Of a stretch of 64,000 nt of DNA, positions 53,709-62,570 are shown piece after piece (the stretch's first letter is position 1; each line of letters opens with the position of its first letter). A program made the translations under genes and the position numbers. Source of the DNA: an uncultured Prolixibacteraceae bacterium (GTDB lineage Bacteria > Bacteroidota > Bacteroidia > Bacteroidales > Prolixibacteraceae); NCBI GenBank assembly GCA_937915865.1, contig CALGIG010000107.1:1-64000 (forward strand), written 5' to 3'. The notes beneath the pieces are model-generated. The model was not told the origin of the DNA and did no database searches. It saw nothing but the letters and a program-made list of their open reading frames with translations.

Positions 53709-54290
53709 ATGCAAGGAAAACTCATCATATTCTCAGCGCCATCAGGAGCAGGCAAAACAACCATCGTGAAGCACCTGCTTCAGCAAAAATTAGGATTAGA
53801 ATTCTCGATTTCGGCTACCAGTCGTGCAATGCGCCACACCGAAACCAATGGGAAAGACTACTATTTCCTCACTTCCGACGAATTCAAAAAGAAGATTGAA
53901 AACGACGAATTCCTGGAATGGGAAGAAGTTTATTCCGGAACTTTTTACGGCACGTTGAAATCTGAAGTCGAGCGAATCCGAAATAACGGCAAACATGTTA
54001 TTTTTGATGTTGACGTTGTTGGCGGCTGCAACATTAAAAAGTATTACGGCGACGAGGCTCTGGCTATTTTTGTTCAGCCACCATCGGTTGAGGAGTTACG
54101 CAATCGGTTGGTTTGTCGCTCGACCGATTCCCCCGAAGTGATTGAAAAGCGCGTTGCAAAAGCCGAATACGAATTGACTTTTGCTGATAAATTTGATGTG
54201 ATCATTGTGAATGATGATTTGGGGAGAGCGCAGCAACAGGCCGAAAAAGTTATTTGTGAATTTATTTCTTTGCCAGCTGCCAGTTGCTAG
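53709..54290 (+). CDS. gmk: Guanylate kinase
   Basis: Phosphorylates GMP to GDP. 193 residues from ATG 53709. P-loop SAPSGAGKTTIV near residue 10, the SATSRAMR GMP-binding motif, GKDYYFLTSDEF and the YSGTFYGT block are all conserved. An in-frame ATG at 53688 would add 7 residues within an intergenic repeat, so 53709 is preferred. Confidence 0.95.
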   Translation: MQGKLIIFSAPSGAGKTTIVKHLLQQKLGLEFSISATSRAMRHTETNGKDYYFLTSDEFKKKIENDEFLEWEEVYSGTFYGTLKSEVERIRNNGKHVIFDVDVVGGCNIKKYYGDEALAIFVQPPSVEELRNRLVCRSTDSPEVIEKRVAKAEYELTFADKFDVIIVNDDLGRAQQQAEKVICEFISLPAASC

Positions 54291-54339
54291 TTGCCAGCGC
54301 AGCGACTGATAAAAAGTCAAATATTACAAAAGCTTGGAA

Positions 54340-54918
54340 ATGATTAAAACCGGACTCTATTTTGGTTCATTTAACCCTGTTCATGTGGGGCACATGGCCA
54401 TTGCCAATTATATGGTTGAATACACCGAGATCGATCAGTTATGGTTTGTGGTCAGTCCGCAAAACCCCATGAAAAATAAAAAGACACTGCTCGATGACTA
54501 CCAGCGGCTCGAATTGGTAATTCGGGCTATTGGCGACGATTTACGTTTCAGGGCATCAAAAGTTGAGTTCAATTTGCCTAAGCCTTCTTACACCATTGAC
54601 ACATTGACATACCTGAGCGAAAAGTATCCAACCCACCAGTTTTTTATCCTGATGGGGTCGGATAATCTCGAAGGGATCCATCGATGGAAAAATGCCGATG
54701 TTTTGCTGGCAAATTACGACATCATTGTATATCCGCGTCCGGGCTTCGATCCAGAAATGGCAAAAAAGTACCCGCGTGTTCAGGTTGCTCATGCCCCGTT
54801 GATGGAAATCTCTTCAACTTTTATACGCGACTCTATCAAAGCCGGAAAAGACGTTCGTCATTTCCTTCCTTACCGCAGCTGGGACTACCTCCAGCAAATG
54901 AATTTCTACAAGAAATAG
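54340..54918 (+). CDS. nadD: Nicotinate-nucleotide adenylyltransferase
   Basis: Makes nicotinate adenine dinucleotide in NAD synthesis. 192 residues from ATG 54340 (a TTG at 54334 is a weaker alternative). Nucleotidyltransferase motif GSFNPVHVGHMAIA with HxGH, PQNPMK, FILMGSDNLEGIHRW, and the C-terminal ISSTFIRDSI. It follows gmk by 49 bp in the same direction. Confidence 0.95.
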   Translation: MIKTGLYFGSFNPVHVGHMAIANYMVEYTEIDQLWFVVSPQNPMKNKKTLLDDYQRLELVIRAIGDDLRFRASKVEFNLPKPSYTIDTLTYLSEKYPTHQFFILMGSDNLEGIHRWKNADVLLANYDIIVYPRPGFDPEMAKKYPRVQVAHAPLMEISSTFIRDSIKAGKDVRHFLPYRSWDYLQQMNFYKK

Positions 54919-54959
54919 AGTTCGAAGGCGTTTCTGTATAGCCAAGAACTTTTTTCTTT

Positions 54960-55009
54960 CATTATTGGATATTGGTTATTCTACATTGGAATTTAAATAT
55001 CCAATAATG
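54960..55009 (+). repeat. Hairpin-forming CCAATA repeat
   Basis: CATTATTGGATAT (54960-54972) and ATATCCAATAATG (54997-55009) are perfect 13-bp inverted copies. GGTTATT (54974-54980) and CCAATAACC (after 55013) are further related units. The same CCAATA-type units occur between yicC and gmk. Confidence 0.75.
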
Positions 55010-55040
55010 AACAACCAATAACCAAATTCCAAATCCAGAA

Positions 55041-55076
55041 TTCCCCTCCATTTTGGAAGGGTTAGGGGAGGCTTCA
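55041..55076 (-). repeat. Palindromic intergenic repeat (copy E), starting at the outer-membrane channel stop codon
   Basis: Plus strand: CCCCTCC-ATTTT-GGAAGGG, then TTAGGGGAGGCTTCA. On the minus strand the element begins TGAAGCC, its TGA being the stop codon of the TolC-family gene (55076-55074). Same family as copy A at the kdsB stop. Confidence 0.7.
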
Positions 55077-56339
55077 ATCAATATCCCAAATTCCTGCTGC
55101 CTTTTCCAGATTTACCAGCGATTCTGTATACAGGTAAAGTGTTTCGTAATATTCGGTCATCACCTCGTTGAACGTTCGCTGGGCATTCAGCAGGTCGCTG
55201 ATCCCGGTTTCTCCACGTTGATAGGCGTAAGTTCTGGCATCCAGAATTTGTGTGGCTTCGTCAATCATGCCGTTTTTATAATGCAGCATTTGCTTTTCCG
55301 ATGCTTTAAACGCTACCCATGCCTGCGAAACTTCCGTAGTAATTTGTAACTGAATATCTTTAAGGCTGGTTTCGCTTTGTTTAATGGCTTCCCGGGCTGC
55401 CAAAATTTCACCTTTATTCAGGGTCGATAATTTTAACGGAATGGTAATTCCGCCACTATATGAATTAAATGCCGGCGCCGGGGCAATTTCGTTTTTTACC
55501 TCGGTACTGTGTGAGTAACCGGCTTCAATTGCAAATTCGAAAGCGCGGTTTGCTTGAATCAGACGAAGCTGTTTTTCACTGATTTCCTTATTTCGAATGG
55601 CCAATTGAATATCTGCTCGTCGTTCAATGGCCGATTGGATAAGCGCATTCAAATCGAAATCGCGCTTTTGTAACGGAAAATTTCCTGAAGGTGAAATAGA
55701 GTTCTCTGTGTTGCTTTCCCCCTGAAGTTGAGCAAGATATATCAGCGAATTCTGAAAATCGGCATCAGCCTGAAATACCAGGTTTTGTTGTGAACGTGCT
55801 TCGAGCTTGGTTTGCCTGGCATCGGTAGCATTAATCGATCCGTTTTTCAGACGGAGACTATCGGCTTGCGCCAGCTTGTTCATGCGGTCGTAAATTTCCG
55901 ACTGCACTTCGAGTAGTTTTTTTTGCCTGATGGCATTGAAATAACCAAGCGTTGCTTCGGCCCGAAGATTCTGAAAATAGGCATCCAATGCGGTTTGTGC
56001 TAATTCTTTCTGGCTTTTGGCCAGCGAGATATTGGCCCCGCGTTTATTTCCAAAGCTAATCGGGTAGCTTATTCTTGCATCAATTCCTTGCCCCATAAAA
56101 AGCTTTTGATCCTGATTGTTTGAATACGAAAATGAGAGTTCCGGATCGGGAAAAACTTTTGCGGCTTTCAACTGGGCATCGGCAATGCTCACATTAAATT
56201 GTTCTGCTGCGTAACCCAGGTTGCCTTTGTTTACTCCTGAAAGAAACTCGCTCAGCGTAAGCGGAACTGGTTTGGTCTGAGCCGAAAGCATTATTGTTTC
56301 AGCACAGAGTATTAAGAATATGAATAGTTGTCGTTTCAT
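55074..56339 (-). CDS. TolC-family outer-membrane channel (CusC/CzcC-like)
   Basis: A 421-residue outer-membrane efflux protein with a signal peptide (about 1-20, ending LSAQ). Two OEP repeats: long amphipathic helices (for example AEATLGYFNAIRQKKLLEVQ, shown to 20 residues) alternate with strand segments. It completes the tripartite RND pump encoded by the two upstream genes on the same strand. It is separated from the transporter gene by 162 bp that hold an 85-bp palindromic element. The stop codon lies in a second palindromic repeat. Confidence 0.88.
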   Translation of the reverse strand: MKRQLFIFLILCAETIMLSAQTKPVPLTLSEFLSGVNKGNLGYAAEQFNVSIADAQLKAAKVFPDPELSFSYSNNQDQKLFMGQGIDARISYPISFGNKRGANISLAKSQKELAQTALDAYFQNLRAEATLGYFNAIRQKKLLEVQSEIYDRMNKLAQADSLRLKNGSINATDARQTKLEARSQQNLVFQADADFQNSLIYLAQLQGESNTENSISPSGNFPLQKRDFDLNALIQSAIERRADIQLAIRNKEISEKQLRLIQANRAFEFAIEAGYSHSTEVKNEIAPAPAFNSYSGGITIPLKLSTLNKGEILAAREAIKQSETSLKDIQLQITTEVSQAWVAFKASEKQMLHYKNGMIDEATQILDARTYAYQRGETGISDLLNAQRTFNEVMTEYYETLYLYTESLVNLEKAAGIWDID

Positions 56340-56392
56340 TTTAAACTTTTAATGTATTTAAAACCAATAAATTATGTTGGTTTGCTTTAACG

Positions 56393-56477
56393 ACTCACCC
56401 CAATCGTCGCGTGCTCCGATCTTCCCCTCTCTCACGAGAGAGGGAAGAAGTCCATCGCAGATGGACTTGGGGTGAGT
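56393..56477 (-). mobile_element. 85-bp MITE-like element with perfect 9-bp terminal inverted repeats
   Basis: Ends ACTCACCCC (56393-56401) and GGGGTGAGT (56469-56477). Inside are two hairpins: CTTCCCCTCTCTC-ACGA-GAGAGAGGGAAG and AAGTCCATC-GCA-GATGGACTT (perfect). No ORF. It lies between the RND transporter and outer-membrane channel genes of one operon. Strand is nominal. Confidence 0.75.
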
Positions 56478-56501
56478 TGTAATTTTGACAATCATAATAT
56501 T

Positions 56502-59500
56502 TCAAATTTCTTCAGTTTTTTGTCGGCTCTCAAAACGTTTTTCAACCATATAGTACAAGGTAGGCAACGCGTAAAGAGTAATTACCGTGCCAAATGCTAA
56601 TCCGTAAACAATCACGGTAGCCAGTGGTCGTTGCACATCTGAGCCAATGTTGGTTGATAGCGATGCCGGAATCAAACCTAATATAGCTACCGACGAGGTC
56701 ATTAAAATTGGCCGGAAACGGTGTAAAGCGCCTTCGATAACAGCTGTTTTCAGATTTTCGCCTTGTTCTCGCAAATGGTTAATATGCGAAATCATCAATA
56801 CGCCATTCTGGATAAACACCCCAAACAGGGCAATAAAACCTACGGCTGATGATACATTGAAAGTCATTCTGAACACATTCAATGCCAGCATACCACCGAA
56901 AATAGCCAATGGCAACATACCAATTTGCAGCCAGGCTTGCCTGAAATTTCCGAAATTCCAGAACAAAAGAATAAACATCAATGCCAGAGAAAGAGGTACA
57001 ATGAGTGCCAGCCGTCCGTAAGCGCGCTGCTGGTTATCAAATTGTCCACCCCAAAGGATGTGAAAATCATGATGGTCGTAAATCACATCTTTTTCGATGG
57101 TGCGATTGGCCTCGTGCAGGAAAGACGAAATGTCGCGGTCGCGCAGATTTACACGTACGGTTACAAAACGGTGGTTTCCTTCACGGGTAATGATTCCCGG
57201 ACCGGTGGTAGTTGTAATTTCGGCAATTTGAGATAAGGGTATTTTTGCGCCCGTTTCCGAAGTAAGCATCAGGTTTCCAATCTTTTCGGGAGTATCTCTG
57301 AATTGCTCGTTGTAACGGCAAATAATGTCGTACACTTTATTTCCGATGAAAACCTGAGAAATGGCTTTCCCACCAATGGCAACTTCAATCAGTTCGGCCA
57401 CATCTGAAACGTTCAGCCCATATTCGGCAATTTTGGCGCGGTTGGCGTGAATCTGCAACTGTGGAAGTGGCGGCTCCTGCTCAATACTTACATCTTCGGC
57501 TCCTTCTATTTTTTGAACTTTCGATTTGATGTCTTGGGCAATCCGGCGGGCTTCCTGCTGGTCTTCGCCATAAATTTTGATAGCCAGATCGCTGTGCGAA
57601 CCAGCAATCTGGTCCATTACCATATCAATAATAGGCTGAGAAAATCCAATTTCATATCCTGGTAATTTCGCCAGGTCGGCAGCCATTTCTTCTACCAATT
57701 GGGTTTTCTTTTTTCGTTTAGCCCATTGGTCATAAGGTCGTAATCCGACGGCACATTCAACATGGGCAGTCGAAAACGGGTCAACACCTTCGTCGTCGCG
57801 TCCAACCTGAGTCATCACATAACTTACCTCGTCGAATTTGATCACATGTTTCCTAAGTGTGTCGGCCATTGCTTTGGATTGATCGAGGTTAATTCCCGGA
57901 GGAAGCTGCACCTGCATCCAGAGCGAACCTTCGTCGAGCGTTGGAAGGAAATCTTTTCCAACCATGATTGATAAAATAATTGTTGCCCCGAGTATTGCAG
58001 AAAGAGGAGCCAAAACCTTTTTAGGGCGGTCAACCAAGCGCGAGATCAGCTTCCGGTAGAAATGATTCAGCTTTTCGAGCCATGGATTTTTGGCAACTTT
58101 TCGTGGTTTGCGGTAAACCCAATAGGCCAAACCCGGCACGAGCAAAAGCGCAACAGCCAAGGCTCCCAACAGAGCATATCCAACAGTAAAAGCCATCGGG
58201 GTGAACATCTTTTTTTCGATGCGTTCGAAAGTAAACAACGGCAGGTAGGCCATGATGATAATGAGCAATGAGAAGAAAATTGGTTTACCAACTTCAGCTG
58301 CACGTTTCACAATGTTTTCGGCGTGCAGTGGTTCATCAGGGTTTTCCTCGCGTTTGCGTAAAATGGTTTCCATCATCACAATCGATCCGTCAACAATTAT
58401 CCCAAAGTCGATGGCTCCCAGCGACAATAGATTGGCCGGAATATTGGTAATGTGCATCAAAATAAACGCGATGAGCAGCGAAAGCGGAATAGCAACCGCA
58501 GCAATCAGCGCGCCACGCCAACTTCCGAGGAAAATAATGAGCACGGTAACTACCAGTAAAATACCGAACAGCAAAGTATGCGAAACGGTGCTCAGTGTTG
58601 CATGCACCAGGTGCGTGCGGTCCATAAATACATGAATTTTCACGCCTTTGGGCAAAGTCTCGTTGTTCAGTTCATCGATGGCCTGATGCACATTTTCAAG
58701 TACCTGCGAAGGATTTTCGTATCGCAGCAATTGTACAATTCCCTGGATGCCATCGTTGTAATTGCGCTGGCGGTCGGTATAGCCCATTACGCCCTTACGC
58801 TCAATGTTTCCGTATTTGAGGGTGCCCAAATCGTTGAGGTAAATAGGTAATCCGTTAGCAGTTTTTACCACAATACGGCCCAAATCGTCGAGGTCTTTTA
58901 CAAGGCCAATTCCTCGAACCACATACGAAAGGTTTCCTCGATCGATCATACTTCCGCCAGCGTTGGCGTTGTTTTTGCCAATACGGTCAATTACATCGGC
59001 CAGCGAAATATTGTATTTCTCCAGTTTTTTTGGGTCAATTTCAATCTGGAACTGAGTCGTAATCCCGCCAAAATTCGAGACGTCGGCTACGCCGGTAACC
59101 TGCTTCAGGCGAGGAATAATTACCCATTTCTGGAGGTCGGTTATTTCGCGCAGGTTGTGGTTTTCGCTTTCAATTACATAACGGCAAACTTCGCCGGTGG
59201 GGGAGGTGAGCGGGTTTAGGCTGGGCGCTGCACCAAACGGAAGTTCTACTTCATTAATTCGTTCCTGAACCCGTTGACGGGCAAAATAGTCGTCGGTTCC
59301 ATCCTTAAAAACCAAAATGATGGTTGAAATACCGAACATATTTTTGCTGCGCATGGTTTGCAATCCGGGCAACCCGTTTAGTTCTTTTTCGAGCGGTATA
59401 GTAATTTGCTGTTCTATTTCTTCGGCAGCCAGCCCCGGAACCTGTGTGGCAACCTGAACTGTTACATCTGCAATATCCGGATAAGCATCGATAGGCAATT

Positions 59501-59594
59501 GAACCCATGAATAAACGCCAAAAGCCGAAACCAGCAAAAAGCAGGTAATGATAAGCAGACGTCGATGAATAAAAAGTCGGAGTAGTTTTTCCAT
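56502..59594 (-). CDS. Heavy-metal RND efflux transporter (CusA/CzcA family)
   Basis: A 1030-residue inner-membrane RND pump, typical size. The N-terminal TM1 (about 10-30) is followed by periplasmic porter domains. The TM4 charged motif LLSLGAIDFGIIVDGSIVMME, shown here as SLGAIDFGIIVDGSIVMM, carries the Asp pair that marks the heavy-metal (HME) branch. Substrate could be Cu/Ag, Co/Zn/Cd or another metal; the methionine relay residues that define CusA were not checked. Encoded after the adaptor gene (5-bp gap) and before the channel gene. Confidence 0.92.
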   Translation of the reverse strand: MEKLLRLFIHRRLLIITCFLLVSAFGVYSWVQLPIDAYPDIADVTVQVATQVPGLAAEEIEQQITIPLEKELNGLPGLQTMRSKNMFGISTIILVFKDGTDDYFARQRVQERINEVELPFGAAPSLNPLTSPTGEVCRYVIESENHNLREITDLQKWVIIPRLKQVTGVADVSNFGGITTQFQIEIDPKKLEKYNISLADVIDRIGKNNANAGGSMIDRGNLSYVVRGIGLVKDLDDLGRIVVKTANGLPIYLNDLGTLKYGNIERKGVMGYTDRQRNYNDGIQGIVQLLRYENPSQVLENVHQAIDELNNETLPKGVKIHVFMDRTHLVHATLSTVSHTLLFGILLVVTVLIIFLGSWRGALIAAVAIPLSLLIAFILMHITNIPANLLSLGAIDFGIIVDGSIVMMETILRKREENPDEPLHAENIVKRAAEVGKPIFFSLLIIIMAYLPLFTFERIEKKMFTPMAFTVGYALLGALAVALLLVPGLAYWVYRKPRKVAKNPWLEKLNHFYRKLISRLVDRPKKVLAPLSAILGATIILSIMVGKDFLPTLDEGSLWMQVQLPPGINLDQSKAMADTLRKHVIKFDEVSYVMTQVGRDDEGVDPFSTAHVECAVGLRPYDQWAKRKKKTQLVEEMAADLAKLPGYEIGFSQPIIDMVMDQIAGSHSDLAIKIYGEDQQEARRIAQDIKSKVQKIEGAEDVSIEQEPPLPQLQIHANRAKIAEYGLNVSDVAELIEVAIGGKAISQVFIGNKVYDIICRYNEQFRDTPEKIGNLMLTSETGAKIPLSQIAEITTTTGPGIITREGNHRFVTVRVNLRDRDISSFLHEANRTIEKDVIYDHHDFHILWGGQFDNQQRAYGRLALIVPLSLALMFILLFWNFGNFRQAWLQIGMLPLAIFGGMLALNVFRMTFNVSSAVGFIALFGVFIQNGVLMISHINHLREQGENLKTAVIEGALHRFRPILMTSSVAILGLIPASLSTNIGSDVQRPLATVIVYGLAFGTVITLYALPTLYYMVEKRFESRQKTEEI

Positions 59595-59599
59595 ATTAT

Positions 59600-60712
59600 T
59601 TACCGTAAATAAATGGCTCCTTCGCTAACGATAGTTTCGTTTGGCGCCAGGCCGCTGTTAACAATCAAATCTTTGTCGTTGCCAGTCGAAACCGTAACTG
59701 TTCGTTTCGTGAACTTGTTTTTCCCGGTTTGCACGAAAACATAAGCATGATCTTCTTCCTGCAAAACTGCGCTTGCCGGAATTACCATGGCGCCAAGCAG
59801 CTGATGCGTGAAAGCCACGTTAGCAAACATGCCTGGCTTCAACATTTTTTCGTGGTTGCGGCATTCCACATACACTTCAACCGAACGGGTTTGTTCGTCG
59901 AGAATGCTACCCACGTAACTCACAAACCCGTTGATTTGCTTGTTCGGGTGGCAATCGGCCACAACGTGCACCGAATCAATCGAATTGATCAGCCCCATAT
60001 TTTTTTCTTTCACCTGGGCTACTACCCACACCTTGCTTAGGTTAGCCACTTCGGCCTGTGGCTCAGCATCGCTTTTCAGGTATTGGCCAACTGTGAGGTT
60101 ATTTTTTACAATTTCTCCTGAAATAGGTGATCGAACAATTAATGGTTTCCCTAAACTAATCTCGTCGGATTTTACATTGAAAATAAGTAACGAGGCTTCG
60201 GCTTTCTCGTATTCACGATTGGCAATCTGTAGTGCAGCTTCGGCTTCTTCAGCTTCTTTTTTAGAACCAACTGCGTGTTCAAGAAGGTCTTTCTGGCGGT
60301 TGTAATTGTTGGTTGCCAGTTGTTTTTCCTGACGTGCCTGCACATAAGCTTTTACAGTTTCAAAATAATCAGGCGAATAAATCTCGAAAACTGGCGAACC
60401 AGCCGAAACCATTTGTCCCAGTTTGACAAACGATTTGGTAATACGGCCTTCGAATGGTACCGACAGCTCGGCTTTCGAGCCGGTTATTACTTTTACTGTT
60501 CCGATGGTAATGTAATGAGAGTGATAATTTTCAGGTGTAACTATTAGTAGTTTAATTTTTTGCAAAACTGGTGACATGTCAGGTACTTCAACTGACTCGT
60601 CGGCTTTGCGAATAATGGTTTCCTTATCGGATTGAGCCGGTTTGCCTGTTTGGTTGCACGATAAGGCTATCAGCGCTAAAAGTCCGGCAAATAAAGTAAC
60701 AGAATACTTCAT
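59600..60712 (-). CDS. RND efflux periplasmic adaptor lipoprotein (CusB/CzcB-like)
   Basis: A 370-residue membrane-fusion protein. Lipobox LIALSC puts the lipid anchor at Cys19. Beta-barrel and lipoyl halves (IVTPENYHSHYITIGTVKVI ... SPISGEIVKNNLTVGQYLK, shown in part) flank an alpha-hairpin (about 120-190). It couples the RND transporter to the outer-membrane channel. No N-terminal His/Met-rich metal-binding extension like that of CusB is seen beyond the short linker. Confidence 0.9.
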   Translation of the reverse strand: MKYSVTLFAGLLALIALSCNQTGKPAQSDKETIIRKADESVEVPDMSPVLQKIKLLIVTPENYHSHYITIGTVKVITGSKAELSVPFEGRITKSFVKLGQMVSAGSPVFEIYSPDYFETVKAYVQARQEKQLATNNYNRQKDLLEHAVGSKKEAEEAEAALQIANREYEKAEASLLIFNVKSDEISLGKPLIVRSPISGEIVKNNLTVGQYLKSDAEPQAEVANLSKVWVVAQVKEKNMGLINSIDSVHVVADCHPNKQINGFVSYVGSILDEQTRSVEVYVECRNHEKMLKPGMFANVAFTHQLLGAMVIPASAVLQEEDHAYVFVQTGKNKFTKRTVTVSTGNDKDLIVNSGLAPNETIVSEGAIYLR

Positions 60713-60964
60713 GAATAATATTTTAAGGTTACTTCGAAATATGCAAATGCAACTATTTCGTACGAACTGTAATTAAATCATCTGCTTAGTTGAAAACTTT
60801 AAATAATTTTTCGTCAGAGAGAAGATCGGATTTGATATGAATATAGTGTATAATAACTTCAGAGAATGTAAAAACAATATCTCTTAATTAAAAATCAAAA
60901 CAAGTATTATCTCCCATTTATGACAGATAGTATACATTCAATAAACGAAAATCCCTCTAAATTA
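60713..60964 (-). other. Gap between the His-rich protein and the efflux adaptor genes
   Basis: 250 bp, AT-rich. No exact TAnnTTTG box on the minus strand was found, so the efflux genes may be expressed from the promoter of the upstream His-rich gene (61322-61329) or from one I cannot see. Confidence 0.4.
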
Positions 60965-61309
60965 TTAATTTAAACCAACAGGAGGACCCCTGCGGTAGTA
61001 GGCATCTGGATTATATTGAAGTGCATTTGAAATTGGTTTAGCAACCAATAAATATCTTTTCCCAACTAATGATCCGATAACAAATAATCCTGAAAAAGCA
61101 ATAAAACCAGCAGTTTCAGTTAAAATCTTGATTAAGTCGTATTGAGCTGCTGTGTGGTTATGTTGTTGATTACTAAAGGGGTGCGAATGAAAAATAATGG
61201 TATACCCCAATTTATGTGAGTGCCAGAAAAGAGTGATGCTACTGTAATAAGAAACAAACAGCAACAGAAAAATTAACCCTAAAACTTTTCTTGCACGTAA
61301 ACGCATCAT
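60965..61309 (-). CDS. Small His-rich membrane protein upstream of metal efflux genes
   Basis: A 114-residue protein with two predicted membrane segments (about 10-28 and 69-91). The loop between them is His-rich, with FWHSHK, FHSHPF and QQHNHTAAQ motifs; the C-terminus ends RRGPPVGLN. Similar short proteins are frequent in Bacteroidota, but their function is not established. The chosen start is ATG at 61309 (or ATG at 61306); the longer TTG start at 61324 overlaps an exact promoter box and is unlikely. Gene order (His-rich protein, then adaptor, RND pump, channel) suggests a metal-linked role; this is inference. Confidence 0.7.
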   Translation of the reverse strand: MMRLRARKVLGLIFLLLFVSYYSSITLFWHSHKLGYTIIFHSHPFSNQQHNHTAAQYDLIKILTETAGFIAFSGLFVIGSLVGKRYLLVAKPISNALQYNPDAYYRRGPPVGLN

Positions 61310-61321
61310 TAAACTTTTCAA

Positions 61322-61329
61322 CAAAAGTA
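61322..61329 (-). promoter_or_regulatory. -7 box of the His-rich protein and efflux operon
   Basis: On the minus strand TACTTTTG (plus-strand CAAAAGTA), an exact TAnnTTTG match 12 bp before ATG 61309. Transcription would start with only a very short leader. Confidence 0.6.
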
Positions 61330-61397
61330 AATATTAGTTTTAAAAAACAGATACATACCCAATCTTACCTTTCGAGATGTATTAAAAACGTAACATC

Positions 61398-62570
61398 TTA
61401 CTTTAAAAAAGTTGCGACTTTATCAAAGATAACTTTGAACTGATGGTCTACTTCATTTTGAAAGCTCTCATTTTTTATAGGGAAAGGGTTTTCATGGGTA
61501 TACGGATATGGAAAATCAAGTATTTCGACATGCGAAGGAAGATTATTTTTTATACCTTTTAATGTTGAAATAATAGCTTTGGGTGGTACTACTTTGTCTT
61601 TTTCAAGACCTATGGCGTATATTCGTTTTCCCATTTCATTTAATTTATGTTCGCGCATTTCAGCTCCCTCTTTTAGAAAAGTCATAGAATACAAAGGGGC
61701 CCATGTATATCGAATTTCCGGGATATCCCATTCGTCGAAGTATTTTTTTATTTGGGCGAAATATTCGACATTAGCCAGCGACTTAAGTCTTGCAAATGCT
61801 TTACTGTCAATAATAAACCTCGATATTCCATTCATTTGATCAAACGTTGCACCTCCACAAAAAAGAAATAGCTTAGTCGAATCGAAAAGACCAAATGGAT
61901 TATCCATAACCAGTAGTTGCGATAAAAATGCCCCTATTGAATAAGAACAAATATTGATAAGTGTATCTTCCTCGAAATTTGGATGGTTCCCTTGTTTAAT
62001 TGAACGGATAAAACGCACAACATCGATAAAACTCTGCATACCAGAAAGAAAGAATTGTTCAGGATTATTTTCTATTCTGGTACTAATTGCTGCATTCAGG
62101 TAACTCGAATTATTTAGCCCAGGGCTATATGTCTTACGTTGTTCTGACAGTTTCATCATTGTTCGGGGGTCGTTCCATTCTATGGGCGATCGGTTCATGT
62201 GAAAGGCCAACGGGAAAAGGATAACAGGTTGGTTTGTATTTTGGGCCAAATAACTCGCCCATACCAGGTATTTTTCCCAGGAACGTTCGTTGAGTCCATG
62301 AAGTAAAAGAATTGCTTTGTTATATTTTTGGAATTTTTCAGGAAGAAAAATTGAATAGAAGAAATGGTCGTTTCCCCAGGTTTTACTTCTTAGCAAGTCG
62401 GCATCTATATTATTTTTTGTGTAAAGACAAGTCTTTGCCTGGGCTAACGAAAACTCGGATTCAAATGTATAATTAGCAATACAGGTAGTCAATTCATGTA
62501 TGTCGATGCTTGTTTTTTGTTGCGTAAAATCCTGTGCTAGTATCTTGTACTGAAGTTGATAGTTCATCAT
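61398..62570 (-). CDS. Alpha/beta-hydrolase, DUF6051-like
   Basis: A 390-residue protein without a signal peptide. Hydrolase features: ILLLHGLNERSWEKY (oxyanion loop), nucleophile elbow CSYSIGAF (Ser in S-Y-S-I-G), and a late PYTHENP that may hold the catalytic His. It resembles the Bacteroidota DUF6051 family. Substrate unknown. It is transcribed divergently from a membrane LytTR regulator; three direct repeats lie between them. Confidence 0.75.
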   Translation of the reverse strand: MMNYQLQYKILAQDFTQQKTSIDIHELTTCIANYTFESEFSLAQAKTCLYTKNNIDADLLRSKTWGNDHFFYSIFLPEKFQKYNKAILLLHGLNERSWEKYLVWASYLAQNTNQPVILFPLAFHMNRSPIEWNDPRTMMKLSEQRKTYSPGLNNSSYLNAAISTRIENNPEQFFLSGMQSFIDVVRFIRSIKQGNHPNFEEDTLINICSYSIGAFLSQLLVMDNPFGLFDSTKLFLFCGGATFDQMNGISRFIIDSKAFARLKSLANVEYFAQIKKYFDEWDIPEIRYTWAPLYSMTFLKEGAEMREHKLNEMGKRIYAIGLEKDKVVPPKAIISTLKGIKNNLPSHVEILDFPYPYTHENPFPIKNESFQNEVDHQFKVIFDKVATFLK

